Positions 11,258-23,400 of a stretch of DNA of 64,000 nucleotides are shown here, piece after piece. The notes beneath the pieces were generated by a model. The model was not told the origin of the DNA, searched no databases, and saw only the letters and a program-made list of their open reading frames with translations. The position numbers and the translations under genes were made by a program. Each line of letters starts with the position of its first letter. The stretch's first letter is position 1. Origin of the DNA: Harmonia axyridis. Taxonomy: Eukaryota > Arthropoda > Insecta > Coleoptera > Coccinellidae. Location of the stretch: positions 23,660,501-23,724,500 of the forward strand of contig NC_059501.1 of the NCBI RefSeq assembly GCF_914767665.1, given 5' to 3'.

Positions 11258-11638
11258 ACCACTAAAGTATAAAAGAGAACACACTGGAAATTGTTTTGAA
11301 GTTCATACCTCCACCGCAAGGGGACGTAATAGCTATCGTTGGGTAGAAAAATGACTTTCACTAGAAAATGCTTCATATAGAGTTGAAGAAAAAATATCAT
11401 CACTGTAATCATTGGAAAATTCTTTATGAGTTTGAATTATCACTTTCGATTTTGCGACATCTCATAAGGGTGGAGGAAAGGGAGAAATCTGACTGATTGA
11501 AATGTCTGTAACTTCAGTTTGGCTCAACATTTTTGAGCGAATTATATCTCGTTTGATGGACAACATCTTGTTGATTGAGGAAAAAATATACACATGATAC
11601 ATTTTTTTTTGCTGCTTTCGATAGGAGGCGCTAAGTAA

Positions 11639-12079
11639 GAAGTTCATTGTTTTGTTCATTTCACTCCGAAATTTCAAATGTAATGATAGGATTTTCTTAA
11701 CAAAAACAGAAGTTCCATAAAATTTGCAAGAAAAAACCTCAAGGTCCCAAAGCGATAGTTTCAGGCGTTCTAAAGTTATGGCCGAAAGAAGATATTCTTC
11801 AACAGAATGCCAGAAGCTATCGCTTTGCAACCTTCTGGTTTCTTCATACAAATTTGATGAAATTTCTGTTTCTATCAGAACCTAAAGATGCAATTTGGTT
11901 TTCTCAGTGCATCAGTTGAAGAATATCTTCTTTCGGCCATAACTTCTGAACGCCTAAAACTATCGCTTTGCGACCTTTTGGTTTTTTCATACAAATTTGA
12001 TGAAATTTCTGTTTCTGTCAAGAAAATCCTATCATTACATTTGTAATTTCGGAGAAAAATGAACAAAACAATAAACTTC
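11639..12079. repeat. inverted repeat of about 165 bp with duplicated inner segment
   Basis: 11639-11803 is repeated in inverse orientation at 11918-12079, with shared stretches such as AACAAAACAAT, ATCCTATCATTACATTTG and ATGGCCGAAAGAAGATATTC. The middle contains a second, direct-oriented partial copy of the right arm (CTATCGCTTTGCAACCTTCT). Probably a fold-back transposon that suffered an internal duplication. No terminal motif identified. Confidence 0.8.
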
Positions 12080-12983
12080 TGACTTCCGAACATCAATGTT
12101 TTTCAACTTTGAAGCAATATGTCGAAACTCCAATGAAAATAATCGTAATGATTTGACGAATTCACTTGCAGCACGAATGATCTCGAACACCATCTCAATG
12201 AAGCCTCGCATTTCTTATCCACAATGCATTCTAGCCTCACAGTTACCAATTGTCCGGCAGCGGGCCCAATAAGGCAAATAAATCAAAAACATCTCGCTCC
12301 GGTGGAATTTTAATTTGTTATGTTGTTATTAAAAGGCGGAAAACGGGGTCAATCGATTCAATCTTCTCGAAAACTGAACGTCGGTAATTTAAGTTGTCAG
12401 CCGTCCGTTTCAACGCTCGGCGGAGCAGATTTATGACTTTCGTATGATGAAAAGTGAACGGTGACGGAAGAGTTTACCTGGACGATTTCATCCAGTCTGG
12501 CCATGATACGTTTTCGGTTATGAAATGGTCAACGTTAATCTGTCATCGGCACGGCGGTTGTCAATGTGGAAATGTCAGCGTTTAGGAACTGTGAGCTTTG
12601 AGCGGACGATTTAACTTGTTACTTAATTAGTATGAAGACATACATATGGGGCATGTTACTGTAGAAGCATGTGTTGAGTGTATCCAAAGTTACTCGACTT
12701 GAACTCAAATATATCTAGGTTCAAAGTTCGTCCGAGTTTAAAAAAAAGTGTATTAGTGTATTTGTTTCAATCATTTTCAATTTTCCTCTACATTTTACAA
12801 GAGATGCAGTTCCCACAACTTTGGTGGCTTTTATTCGTTGAATTTGATACGTAGATCGCATGCCAAATTATGACATAACCAATAGAAGCAAATAATTTGA
12901 AAACGAAGTGGATCTATAGGCAATGACATGTGTGATATTAGGAAGGTTTAATTTTTTTTTAATTGAATTAAATTGAATAATTT
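12080..12983. other. unassigned; unique-looking GC-richer block 12170-12600
   Basis: No gene recognised. The 12170-12600 block is CpG-richer than its neighbours, lacks transposon signatures and has no long open frame. It could be a host regulatory element. Confidence 0.3.
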
Positions 12984-13690
12984 ATTAGGTGCACGATTTT
13001 GCGTCCACCGTTTTGCTACTGATGGCTGTAGCGGTAAAATCGTAGATGTCATACAATAAGTTGAAGTATTTGTAAACATAATACCATCGAAATATTAGTC
13101 GATTTTTGTATGCATTATAAAGTTATTCTCGATTAAACATGTCAGCTTACGAGCCAAATTCTCATTATTTACGGTAGGCCCATCGAATTCCCTCAAATAC
13201 TTATGGTGAGGCCACTATTAGTGAAAGAACGTGCCGAGAGTGGTTTCAACGCTTCCAGAACGGTGATTTTGACGTCGAAGACCATCATGGCGGTGGAAAA
13301 GAAGTTTTCAAAGAAGCACAATTGGAATCATTACTCGATCAAGACTTGTGACAAATGCAACAAGAATTGACAGGATCAGTGAGAGTGACACAACAAGTCA
13401 TTTCGAAATGCCTGAAGGTCATGAGAATGATTCAGAATCAAGGAATTTAGGTTCCATACGGGTTGAAGCCGAGAAGAACGGCGTTTGTTTGCTTTTGAAC
13501 AGCTGTTTGCAAGGAAAAGACGGAAGGGATTTCTGCATCTTATTGTGAATGGTGATGAAAAATAGGTTCATTACGATAATCCCAAACGTAGAAAATCATA
13601 GGGATATCCCAGCCATGCTTTTACGTCGACGGTCAAACTTATTATTCACGGTCCCAATAAAATTATTGGGCCTGATATATTTGTATATAG
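12984..13690 (+). pseudogene. 3'-truncated mariner element
   Basis: It begins with a TA followed by TTAGGTGCACGATTTTGCG, the left inverted terminal repeat of the same mariner family as the copies at 27.2 and 30.2 kb. The transposase start (MSAYEPN, 13139) is followed by the helix-turn-helix half with ERAESGFNASRT-type reading, then QELTGS, a VISKCLKVM-type block and IHYDNPKR-like remnants. Stops and frame changes are frequent, for example TGA at 13349. It is cut off around 13690 before the second catalytic aspartate region. Dead copy. Confidence 0.8.
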
Positions 13691-14768
13691 AACGAATTCA
13701 TTCAACGGAAGAAAACTACAGTGACTGAATACAAGGCGCCTTACATTTTGAATAAATCCCCTAAATCAGGTAAATGGGAAATGTAAACAAAAAGCCGCCA
13801 TATTTAGGCTCAGAAACCGGCAGCCAATCAATAACGAGAACACTCGTGTAGTCACCGTGTCATATTAAGTTACTGTAGTTTGAATTTTCCGTCTGAACGA
13901 CCTTAACGTACCCATTGCATCAATCATTCACATGAAATTCGGACGTTTTCTGCTTAACTCTTTGTTTTTAGTACATGTACTCTCTGTCATTGATCATTTG
14001 AAAATGGTGAAATTATTTGTTTCTGCTTCAAAACATTTCTAGCTAATAAGGATGTATCAATTGAAAAATTATGATTTGGAATTAGGTTATGTAAAAAATT
14101 TAATAATGGCAATATATTACGTTTCTCAGCTACCTAACATGTGCTACTTAAGATAATTTGAGCTACTGAAATTTTTATTGTACGTCGAACCACAAGACCT
14201 TTTTTCATCGGACAAACTTTAATTTTTCACAAAAACTACACTGCTTTCAAATTGAATTCCAACAAACGAGAGGCTGGATTGTTTTCATACAGTATCGTTT
14301 GTTCGTGTTGATGCCGAAAATAAAATTATCCGTGTACTTTTTAGCCAGTTAGCTGTTTTTTTTTTAATCATGTGATTGCAACTTCAAAAGTAGCTATAAA
14401 CGTTGTTACTTTGCAACGAAAAACATGGGCTTCTAAAATTTGAGCTGAAAAGGTTTTCATTGTGGTAAAAATGTTGCACTTTTTTATTATAAAAGTCGCA
14501 AAACATCAAGATGACATTGATAGTATTCGGGTATTATATTATTTTCACCATTCCAAAAATTATAAAAACGTAGTTGAATGAAAGAGTTTTAAAGGAATTG
14601 CAAGGGATTCTGAAAGGATTTTCTACTGGGAGAGATTTCCAACATTCTCGAGTGTCTCCCAACGTTATTCCATCACTGAATTATAAACCGAAATACATCC
14701 TTATCTTTCCTCCTCGACATTTTCCATTGCGATTCTAATTATCTAATCTCTTTGTTCTTTCTTTGTAG
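13691..14768. other. unassigned sequence
   Basis: AT-rich, no coding or repeat structure recognised. Its end is a strong polypyrimidine tract leading into the possible microexon. Confidence 0.4.
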
Positions 14769-14817
14769 GTAAGCATCCCATTCCAACCTTAAATGGAATG
14801 CCAACAACGATTGCCTC
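14769..14817 (+). other. possible host microexon / recursive splice site
   Basis: CTTTGTTCTTTCTTTGTAG (to 14768) is an excellent 3' splice site. It is followed directly by GTAAGC, which is itself a good 5' splice site, and 49 bp later comes GTGAGTATTT, a second good 5' splice site. One frame across the 49 nt is open: KHPIPTLNGMPTTIAS, with the initial GT completing a preceding codon. An acceptor abutting a donor is the ratchet-point arrangement known from long Drosophila introns, and a downstream donor defines a possible RS-exon or microexon. I cannot name the host gene. Confidence 0.4.
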
Positions 14818-15692
14818 GTGAGTATTTCTTCATTAGGTCGTTGAAAAGTGTGCCTCACTGCTCCTGATCTCGACTAGAGACTTGGTGCGTTCGGAATGCG
14901 GCGGAAAATAGTTTTCCTTGGTAAATTTCCCAGTCTGGAAAATTTCTTCGTCGCTAGTCACGTATATTGTAATTTATTGCCGAGAAAGGAACGTAGTTAA
15001 TTTACAAAAATAGGAAATGATGTAGAAACCTTCGAATGAACACAGGTACTTTGATATAACTCTATTCAAAACTCTATAGAGAATTCAATGATTGTTTTTC
15101 TCTTTCAACGGAAAACACAGAATGTTTCCATTATTCATTCTATTTTTTTTTAATAATGAAAAATTGAAATTTTCGATTGAATAGTTATCGGAACATTTTA
15201 GTCCGATGTTAAATATCTCGCAATTTATTCTATTAGATCATCATATTTGATATATAATTGAACTCATTATGATAAGCTTGGCTAACAAAGCAAGATAATG
15301 ATGGAAATCAATGCCCTTAAGGTTATAAAAAGATTCATACTGAACCCAAATTTTTCTGCAGAAATGTAAGACCTGAATTCGATTATACAATTCATTTATG
15401 TGGAAATTCATAAGTCCCTATTCTGAAAAACTGCTATTATCTAGTATTCAAATGAAGAAATGGATGGAAAAACTCTAGTAATTCATAATTCAACTGCAAT
15501 TACTGGGTGGAGTTCAGATGGGTTATTCACCTCCTTTTCTTACACTCAAACCCTGTATGTAGTGCTTTAAGTTACAGACTGAAACTTCTTTTCTGAAAAA
15601 GAAAAAACTTAGAGATATACAGATAACTTCAAAATGTCTGAAATCTGCAGACCTTTATGTTTCGGATATACAGAGTGTTTGAAAATTTTGGT
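14818..15692. other. unassigned sequence
   Basis: No feature recognised. If the preceding exon is real this would be intron. Confidence 0.4.
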
Positions 15693-15885
15693 ACAACGAT
15701 ATATCAACGGGTATCGATTACATGAAGTATGAAGTTAATGAAATTTCTAGTGCTAGATACGTGTTCATTGGGGTTCTTCAGGGATCAGTTCTTGGGCCAA
15801 TTATATTCATAATGTACGCCAGCCAGATCAAAAAATTTGTTTCTCACTTACCACTCAAAGATATACCTACATATATGCCCAAGTG
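15693..15885 (+). pseudogene. short LINE reverse-transcriptase fragment
   Basis: One frame reads YEVNEISSARYVFIGVLQGS followed by VLGPIIFIMYASQIKKFV, ending in a stop at about 15885. G(V/I)xQGSxLGPxLF is the conserved reverse-transcriptase block between the two catalytic aspartate motifs. Neither YADD nor other domains are attached, so it is a small isolated remnant. Confidence 0.7.
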
Positions 15886-15961
15886 AGAAATAAATTTGTC
15901 TTTATTCATGTGAATAGAGAGTCGAATCAGATTATCAGTAAGAGTCACGTCATTTTGTGCT

Positions 15962-16796
15962 TTTAATAATAATAATAATAATAAACTTTATTTAGCACTC
16001 GGCTATTGAAAACAATACAAATGTAATCCACTAACTTAATTAAATTCTTCATAAATATAACTCATTAAACATTTTTTGAATTCTCTATAATTATTACAAT
16101 ATTTGATCTTTTCAGGTAGTTTATTGAAGATAACTAATCCCCTGCTAAATGTGGGTTTATTCATTAATGTTGTATTAACTTTTTCTATGTGAAAATCATC
16201 TCGACGTCGTGTATTATAATTATGTATCTCATTAGCAAATTTTAGGTTTTCACTCAAATATTCAGGTAACATTTCATTCCTTGCTTTGAATATTAAATCT
16301 AATGTTCTATAAATAATCCTTTGATTGACACTCATCAATTTCAAACAATTTAACATATTTCTTATGGGAGTTCTTTTATTACATCTGAAAATAATTTTCA
16401 TACCTCTATTTTGTACTTTTTGTAACCTATCTATGCTACCTTTATTTAAATTAAACATAACTGACGAGCAATAATCCACATGAGGAAGTACCAATGATCT
16501 AAACAACATCAGTGACGTATTCATATCAATTGTACCCCTTATTCTAGATATGAAACCAACCTTTTTGGACATTTTATTTGCGATATAATCCACGTGAAAC
16601 TGAAACTTTAAATCCTCGTCTAGAATCAATCCTAAGTATTTCATTTTAGTAACCCTCTCTATTTCATCTTTATCAATATTAATTCTGAAATTACTTATGT
16701 CGGTACTACGTGTCCTATATTCACTACCTATTAACATATACTTCAATTTTTTTATATTGACTTTCAAGTTATTGTCGCAAAGCCAAATGAACATGG
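15962..16796 (-). mobile_element. 5'-truncated CR1/Jockey-like LINE, 3' end
   Basis: A minus-strand open frame of 252 codons (16794-16036) is uninterrupted to its natural stop. It encodes the C-terminal third of a LINE reverse transcriptase: KMKYLGLILDEDLKFQFHVD, SLVLPHVDYCSSVMF, LQKVQNRGMKIIF and a tail with FSRGLVIFNKLPEKIK. After the stop the 3' UTR includes TAGCCGAGTGCTAAATAAAG and a (TTA)n/(AAT)n microsatellite tail at 15965-15985. A second copy of this 3' end is at 22115-22281 on the other strand. The intact frame suggests a fairly young insertion, truncated at its 5' end as usual for target-primed reverse transcription. Confidence 0.85.
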
Positions 16797-17744
16797 CATG
16801 GCATGGCGCAGATCAAGAAGTTCTGACTCCTTAATTGTGTTCAAAAGACTGTGTGGTCCATTTAAACTACACTTTCATTAGAATAATGTGTTTTTCTAAT
16901 TAAAAATATTATTTTATCGTTTCTTCTAAATTATGATGATATCATATTATCATTGAATACTTGAAAGAACGTAATAATCGGTTTTTATCTCTTATTTTTT
17001 CTAGAAAAAAAAGTGACAGAAAGGTAATCAAATCCATACATATTTGCTTCACAATATTCATTTAACTTATAGAAGAGAAGTTTATATCCGTTCATATCAC
17101 AAAAATAAGATTTGAAACTCCTTCACCCTAACGAGTAGGCACATTAGAAATATAACACTATCAAATATCCATACTAATGTCAAGGACCCATAATGTGAAA
17201 TTAAATATTACTGCCTTTCAGACACGTATGAAAACCGATCAGTGCAACAATTAACTCAAATGACGATTTAAGTAACTTTGAATGTTGAAGATATTTTATC
17301 CGAGGAGATCTTTATATCTAGAAGATAAGCAAAGTTGATCAACCCAAGCGCCCACGTGAATATGCAACTGGATTATAACGTATATAACTATAAAACGTTA
17401 TTTAGACGCCGTTATTTCAAGACATACTACCATTAATGATGTATAGATTGTTTTTGGTTCAATTCGAGTTATTCAACATTTTCTTTTGATTGTTAGTACC
17501 TACTTAATCGATATTCATCAATTCTTCCCACATGTATCAGAGAGCTAGAACCAAAAATGTACCACTCCATAATGTTAATGACTTAAGAATACTCACTGAG
17601 CCAAAGGGTAAGAATCTCAGTCAGGCTGGATTTCAATAATATTATCCTCTTAATATTATTTCTGCTTAATCAGTTTCAACCAGATGATATTCGATTCATT
17701 CCAAGTCTTCTTCTTCCTGTTTCTCTTGTTTATAAGACGAAGTC
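16797..17744. other. unassigned sequence
   Basis: AT-rich, nothing recognised apart from CATGG micro-repeats next to the LINE junction. Confidence 0.4.
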
Positions 17745-19478
17745 TTGCTTATAACTGTCTTTCAATTCAACCTTGTTTATGTATTCAATCTTAGTTGTGA
17801 AGCTGATGACCAGCATCTATGCCATCTATTAGGTGGTTTGCCACGAGAGCTTTTCGAGTTGGGTTCATGGTTTTTAGCCCTTTTTGTCCATCTGCTCTCA
17901 CTCATTCTGTCTACGTGGTCTCTCCAACATTGTCTCCTTATTCTGCCAAACCATCCTATATCTAGAGACCTTGTCTTATGGTCTCGTTCCTAATTACAGA
18001 ATTGTAATTTCAGTTGTTCGGCTTATGCTGATGCTTTTTGTTTCTGCTCTCGTTTCTACAGAATATTTTAGTATTATAGACCTGACCACTGTCTTATACA
18101 GGGTTAGAACAATTTAGAGGGGCACTACAGGGATATCGAAAATACAGGGTGGCTTAAATTGCAAAAAAGTTATGATAATTAGAGATGAGTGTGTTGCTGT
18201 TAGTAAATTTGAAATATTTTCAATAGTTCCCGAATTATCTCGAAAAAACTAAAAATCGAGATTTCCTTTCTTTCTGTATAACTCATTTGTTTCTGAAGAT
18301 AACTTCACGAAATTCGGTTTGTAGGCATTATCCAATATAGAGATTCCAATAGTGTCGTCAGATTTTTTCTGTTTTTTATGGTTCCAGAGACAAGATAGTC
18401 AATCTTTTTTCTTATGGAAGCCTCATTGGTTCTCCTTATGAGGTGATGAAAAAAAATTATAAATTCAACAATGTATCACACTCCACAAAAATTTCCAATC
18501 TAGCTACGCAAATTTGAACTGTTTAATAAGTAGGCTGCAGCTGGATTTGTCAAATAACATTGTCGACAGTTGTTAAATGAAATCATCACTTGAGTTTTTT
18601 GAATGATGTAGAACAATTTCTACAGACATTGCCAGTGGTACGTTATGTAGAGTGTTGGTATCATCACGATGTAGTAATTAAAAGAATATTACTTATCAGT
18701 TATCAAACAGGATTCAGGTTTTTTCGAAAATCAAGTGATGGTTTCACTTAACAACTGAACGAAGTGACAATAAGTTATTTAACAATTCTAACCCAAACCT
18801 ACTACTCAAACAAAAAAAGAAAAGTATGTTCAAATTTGCGTAACTAGACTCGATATTTTTGTAGAGTGTGATACATTGTTGAATTCGTAATTTGTTTCTT
18901 CATCACCCCATAAGGAGAACCAATATGGCGTCCATAGAAAAAAATTATCTCTGAAACAATGGAAAACGGAAAAAATCAGACGACACCATTAGAATCTTTA
19001 TATTGTATAATGGCTACAAACCAAATCTCGTGACGTTATCTCCAGAAACAAAGAGCAAAAAAGAAATAAGAAGATTTCACTTTTTTCGAGATATCTCGGG
19101 AACCACGAGATATTTTGGATCTTTTAACACCAACACACTCATCCCTAAATAACGAATTTTTTTCGCCTTTTTAAGACACCCTGTATTCCTGACGGTTTTC
19201 GATATCCCTGTAGTGTAGTTTTAATCCTGTATAGTCTGACTCTTCTCTCGTCTGATTCTTCTCTCAGTGGTCATATAGTCTCTCAGATATCCGGAAATTC
19301 TGGAGGCTTTGGCTTTCATTCGACTGTCCCTGATAAGGTCACTGTGGCTTATTATTTCTACACACAAATAACTGAACTTCGAACTTAGCTGTATCGTTTT
19401 GTCGTTTTCTGTCCGTTCACCTCTAATTGGCTGTAGGAATATGACCATGGATTCCGTTTTTCCATTGATGTCTGCATA
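17745..19478 (-). pseudogene. LINE fragment split by a fold-back insertion
   Basis: The upstream half on the minus strand (19478-19216) reads MVIFLQPIRGERTENDKTIQ, then FSYLCVEI and ASRISGYLRDYM. The downstream half (18122-17745) continues with LYKTVVRSIILKYSVETRAE and further degraded C-terminal sequence. The same order, VAYLGVQI...AARISGALRD...RIYKTIVRPIM, is found in the related LINE at 45.7-46.1 kb, which shows these two halves were once contiguous. Several stops are present. The gap is filled by the fold-back element at 18123-19215. Confidence 0.7.
18123..19215. mobile_element. 1.09-kb fold-back element inserted in a LINE
   Basis: The ends CACTACAGGGATATCGAAAA and TTTTCGATATCCCTGTAGTG are exact inverted repeats, and imperfect inverted similarity continues almost to the centre near 18650-18680. 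Examples are the GTGTGATACATTGTTGAATT region and its partner AATTCAACAATGTATCACAC. Virtually the whole element is two diverged arms. No coding. An inner ACAGGGTG motif lies 20-28 bp from each end. Confidence 0.85.
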
Positions 19479-19650
19479 TTATTAAGTTAATTGATGGCCA
19501 AAATTTGACTTACGGTTTTGTATAAAACTGTATAAAATGTTGTTTTCTTGTTGATTCCAAAACTATGAAGTCGATGGATACATAGAAATTCATGGATATT
19601 TTGTACGATATGTACTTGCATATGTCATATACATACAAAGAAAAAATATA

Positions 19651-20620
19651 ATACGAGGGTTACTATTTATGTATGGAGAATACAAAAAATTATCAAGCGA
19701 TTTTGATGTCAAATATTTTCACTGCTTTTTAAAATGATCGCCTTCAAGATCTATACACTTCTGCAGGGGATTGAATCATCATTCGAAATATTTTTTTCAG
19801 TCAAAAGATGGTAGTTCTAGTACATGCGTTTTGAAGGCCTCAACCGCATCTTTTGGGTATTGAGAATCGTTTTCCACGAATTTTTAATTTCTGGGAAGAG
19901 AAAGAAGTCATTCAGTTCCAAGTCGGGACTGTTAGGCGGATGACCCATTAATTTGATTTTTTCGTTGCTTTTGATGTGTGTGAGCTTCCATGGTCTTGAT
20001 ACAAGATGATTCGTCGTTTTGAGTTTGTTTTTCTCAATTTATGGAAAACTTTAAGCAAACAAACGGTTTTGTGCCACTCTGAATGAACGGTCTTTTGATA
20101 TTCAAGAGCCACAGGACCAGTTTTCGTGGAGAAAGACGCCACCATTTGCTTCTTAACGCTTCGAGAACGAACAACTGTTGTTGGCTCTGCTTCACATTGA
20201 AACACCAAACTGCCGACTTGCTTTTTCTTTCTGGCTCGTATGCATAAATCCACAACTCGTCACCTGTGACGATGTTGTATACCGCTTTGGATGCACTACA
20301 GTTTTATGTCGAAATTATTTTACGGCACCAATCGACACTAGCAATATTTTGAGCATCATTCAACAAATGTGGAATCCAACTTGCACAGAGCTACCGAACA
20401 CATTAATGTTCGTGGAGAAACTTATGTACGCTAGTCATACTAATGCTTAAACATCTCTCGATTTCCTGATTTGTCACATAAAGATCTTCTCCAATTAGTT
20501 TTCGCTCAGCTCCAATATTTTCCGGCACAACGACTGATTTTTCTTTGGACGACCTTCTTCAAATTCGTCGGGACATATTCAATTTTAAATATCTTTGTCT
20601 CAGTTGAAAAAGATTTTGAA
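19651..20620 (-). pseudogene. irritans/SETMAR-like mariner relic
   Basis: The minus strand encodes the mariner order. FEEGRPKKNQSVVVPENIGA, ERKLIGEDLYVTNQEIERCL and SISMTSVHKFLHEH form the linker and second HTH. After a degraded stretch, GDELWIYAYEPE carries the first catalytic D, VVRSRSVKKQMVASF is conserved, the YQDHGSSHTS block carries the second D, and SPDLELNDFFLF the third. The right half is open from 20253 to 19948. Frame changes near 20290-20450 and stops at the end break it. The outer end ATACGAGGGTTACTATTTAT near 19650 looks like the 3' terminal repeat. It is a different mariner lineage from the other copies here. Confidence 0.8.
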
Positions 20621-22114
20621 TAATTTTCAAACCTTATATTCCTTATAAATAATTCTTACATCACTTCACTTATGGTTCTGACGAAGTTATAGGAGGACAC
20701 TTTTTCAATAACAATTTAACGCATGAAAGACAAATGCTAAAAAACTCTCGACTTGTCTGTACGTTCCTGATTTTTTTATTTAACTCAGTATTAGGTAAAC
20801 CTGGAATTTGAAGGCGTCATGTCACAATATTATCTCAATGTTGTAAATTTGACAGGGGGAGAATTAATGCCTCTATTAATGACGAAAATGCATGGGTATC
20901 GAATAAGGAAGAAAGTTCATGTGACATACCTATTTGGGGTAGTACGTTTTCGTGGGGATTATCAAAACACTGATGGACGACGGACGACAGATGAGAACTT
21001 TATTGTAGTACAGCACTTGCAAAGATCCTCTACTAACTAAACTGGTCATCACCTCGTAACTAACTCCACTGAACTCTTCCTTTCCCAGCTTTATACAGGT
21101 GTAAAGTATATACGTTTGTAACCCAGGGGTTACAAACGTAAAATCAAATAGTACACCGTGAATTTCTTCTTCCTTTTCTTATTCTCTAAGTTGTATGCAC
21201 TATAATTAGGCTAGGGGAAAGATATTCTCTATTGTATCTTTCTGAGAACGAGAACCCTATGGATGAGAAAGTTGTATGCACAAGTACCACGAAAGATCAT
21301 TGTTACACTAATGCAAGTACATTTATATTAAGTATTGTGACGACAATTTTCGAGAAAATTCATTAACAATTTGGACGAAACTTCGTTTCAACTCTTCAAG
21401 GAATTGCAAGAAATATCGTGTCACCCAGTCAGGAAATATTAGTTGCTATCAAAATGTCTCGAGATAAAATCAACACGACCGAAAATTTCCTCACGAAAGC
21501 CCGACGAGTAGCTGAAATAAGCGGTAGAAAAACCCTCTTCGCAACTCTCACACTGCATTAAGTTCTGTTACTTAAAAATTTTTCACTTCACAGAGTTCGA
21601 AACCCGCCACCTAAATGATGTTGCAGAGGGGTGTAAAGATGAATTTCGCTTTTGATTGTGCCCGTCTGGGGTTTCGCTTGGCGAACTGACAAAAGGGAGA
21701 AACATGCGGAAGTTCAGGGTGGATGTTTTCGAATTCGGAAAGATAATATTTATGTTGGTCTGGATCGTCGTGAATACATCTGGGAAACCATTGGAAACTG
21801 TTTGCTTTGATGTTGGTGTGTTGATTGTTTTTTGGATACGGCTTGTAGCAGTCGATTCCCGAAGGAAGCTTTTTATAACACTCGGGTGGAAGAATGAATA
21901 AAAGAAAGCCGAAGATTTGTTTTCTTCTCAAACGAATTCCGGTGGCGCAAATTGGATCGGGTATAATCTACAAGTGAAATACGATCAGGTGAAATTTGTA
22001 TACTTTGTGGGTTGACTTGTAGAATGACATTGAAAACATTGGAAATATTGAGACATTTGAAATATGGGAGAGATTATTTTCATCCCATGTCATAATCTGA
22101 CAATCCACATTTAG
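20621..22114. other. unassigned; perfect hairpin at 21112-21139
   Basis: No protein recognised. Contains ACGTTTGTAACCC-AG-GGGTTACAAACGT, a perfect 13-bp-arm hairpin. Open frames at 21611-21931 do not resemble known families. Confidence 0.4.
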
Positions 22115-22281
22115 CAGGGGATTAGTTATCTTCAATAAACTACCTGAAAAGATCAAATATTGTAATAATTAAAGAGAATTTGAAAAATGTTTAAACAGTT
22201 ATATTTATGAAGAATTTAATTAAGTTGGTGGATTATATTTGTATTGTTTTCAATAGCCGAGTGCTAAATAAAGTTTATTAC
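22115..22281 (+). mobile_element. second copy of LINE 3' end
   Basis: AGGGGATTAGTTATCTTCAA, the tail of the last coding segment, and the 3' UTR CAATAGCCGAGTGCTAAATA match the reverse complement of the LINE at 15962-16796. The insert is truncated to about 165 bp and is directly abutted at 22281/22282 by the 3' end of an R2-like element on the other strand. Confidence 0.85.
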
Positions 22282-23400
22282 CGACTTTTGCGCGTAGGAT
22301 TTCTCCTCGCCGCGCCGTCGGCTTCTCACTCCTCGCTAAGAGGAACATGCATTCAATCCCAGATATTTAAAATATCAGAAGGGTAGAGCTCGGTCGTGTC
22401 CGGTCCTTGTGGTCCCCCTGGTTCTCTTCGAACTTCTGGTCCTCTAACACGTGATCCTTGGACCTGTCCTTCGCTTCCTAGGAATTTTCTCACCGTCCTT
22501 GCAGTACATAAAAGAACATGCATTATATTTGATATATCCTCAATAAATCCCAGTTGCTTGATATTCCTCTTGAGATTTTTGGGCACTATTCCAATTGTTG
22601 AGATGATAATTGGAATAGTTTTCGTTGATATCATTCCCCACTGACGCTTTATCTGAAATTCGAGGTCCCTATATTTTGAAATTTTTTCAACCTCCTTTTG
22701 ACGCAGGTTGTTGTTATTTGGTATTGCTACGTCAACGAGTAATGTTGTCTTTGGATGTTTATCGACTAGTAATATATCTAGTCTATTGTAAGGGACAGTT
22801 TTATCAGTCAAAACTGTACGATCCCAGGACAGCTTATAGCGTTTGTTTTCCGGTCGATACTTGTAATATGGCATTTTTTCAGAATGAATTAGTTTTAATA
22901 TGGTTGCCAATTCTTGGTGTAGTATCTTTCCTACTGCATCGTGTCTCTCTTTATATTCATTTCCTGCAAACATTTGACATCCTTCCGTGATATGTTGTAT
23001 TGTCTCATTTGTTGGACAGCCATATCGGCATCGATCGTCAGTAATAGTTCGATCCTTTATGATATGCCTGCAGTAATTTCTAGTTGAGATCACTTGATCT
23101 TGGATGGCTAAAAGAATACCTTCCGTTTCTGGGTACATTGCACCTGATGTGAGCCAATAGTTCGACGCTTAAATGTCGACATGATCCTGATTCACCTCGT
23201 TGAAATATCTTCCATGCAGGGGCTTCTCTCTCCATCTTTGCAGCTTTGCAGTTTTTCTTGGTTTATCTGGTGGTTGTATGAAAATTGCTCCTTGTGAAGT
23301 GTTAAAGGTGTTGATTCATCTGCTTCACACAGTATTTTGTTTCTCCGACTGCTGAAGGTGCTGTGCAGGATCCCCAACCAGCACTCACCCAAGCAGGTCT
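22282..23400 (-). pseudogene. 3' part of R2-clade-like retrotransposon
   Basis: The open frame 23138-22353 (261 codons) begins within the protein and encodes a Cys-rich knuckle, CRYGCPTNETIQHITEGC (CX3-4C...H...C), and then a restriction-like endonuclease region. That region includes YNRLDILLVDKHPKTTLLVD and VAIPNNNNLRQKEVEKISKY, followed by IIISTIGIVPKNLKRNIKQL. This resembles the C-terminal half of R2-type LINE proteins. The normally conserved RPD reads RLD here, which may weaken catalysis. Upstream coding remnants extend to about 23392 in another frame. The stop is followed by a GC-rich 3' UTR (GAAGCCGACGGCGCGGCGAG) ending at the junction, with no poly-A. Reverse-transcriptase domain absent. 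Confidence 0.75.

Noticed and set aside
10644..11354. Overlapping 71-92-codon frames in the palindromic repeat
   Set aside because: Frames are carried along by the repeat unit, cross the hairpins and do not match a protein family.
15965..15985. Stand-alone (AAT)n microsatellite
   Set aside because: It is the 3' tail of the minus-strand LINE at 15962-16796.
21611..21931. 106-codon minus-strand frame
   Set aside because: No family resemblance, composition like surrounding DNA, no splice or promoter support.
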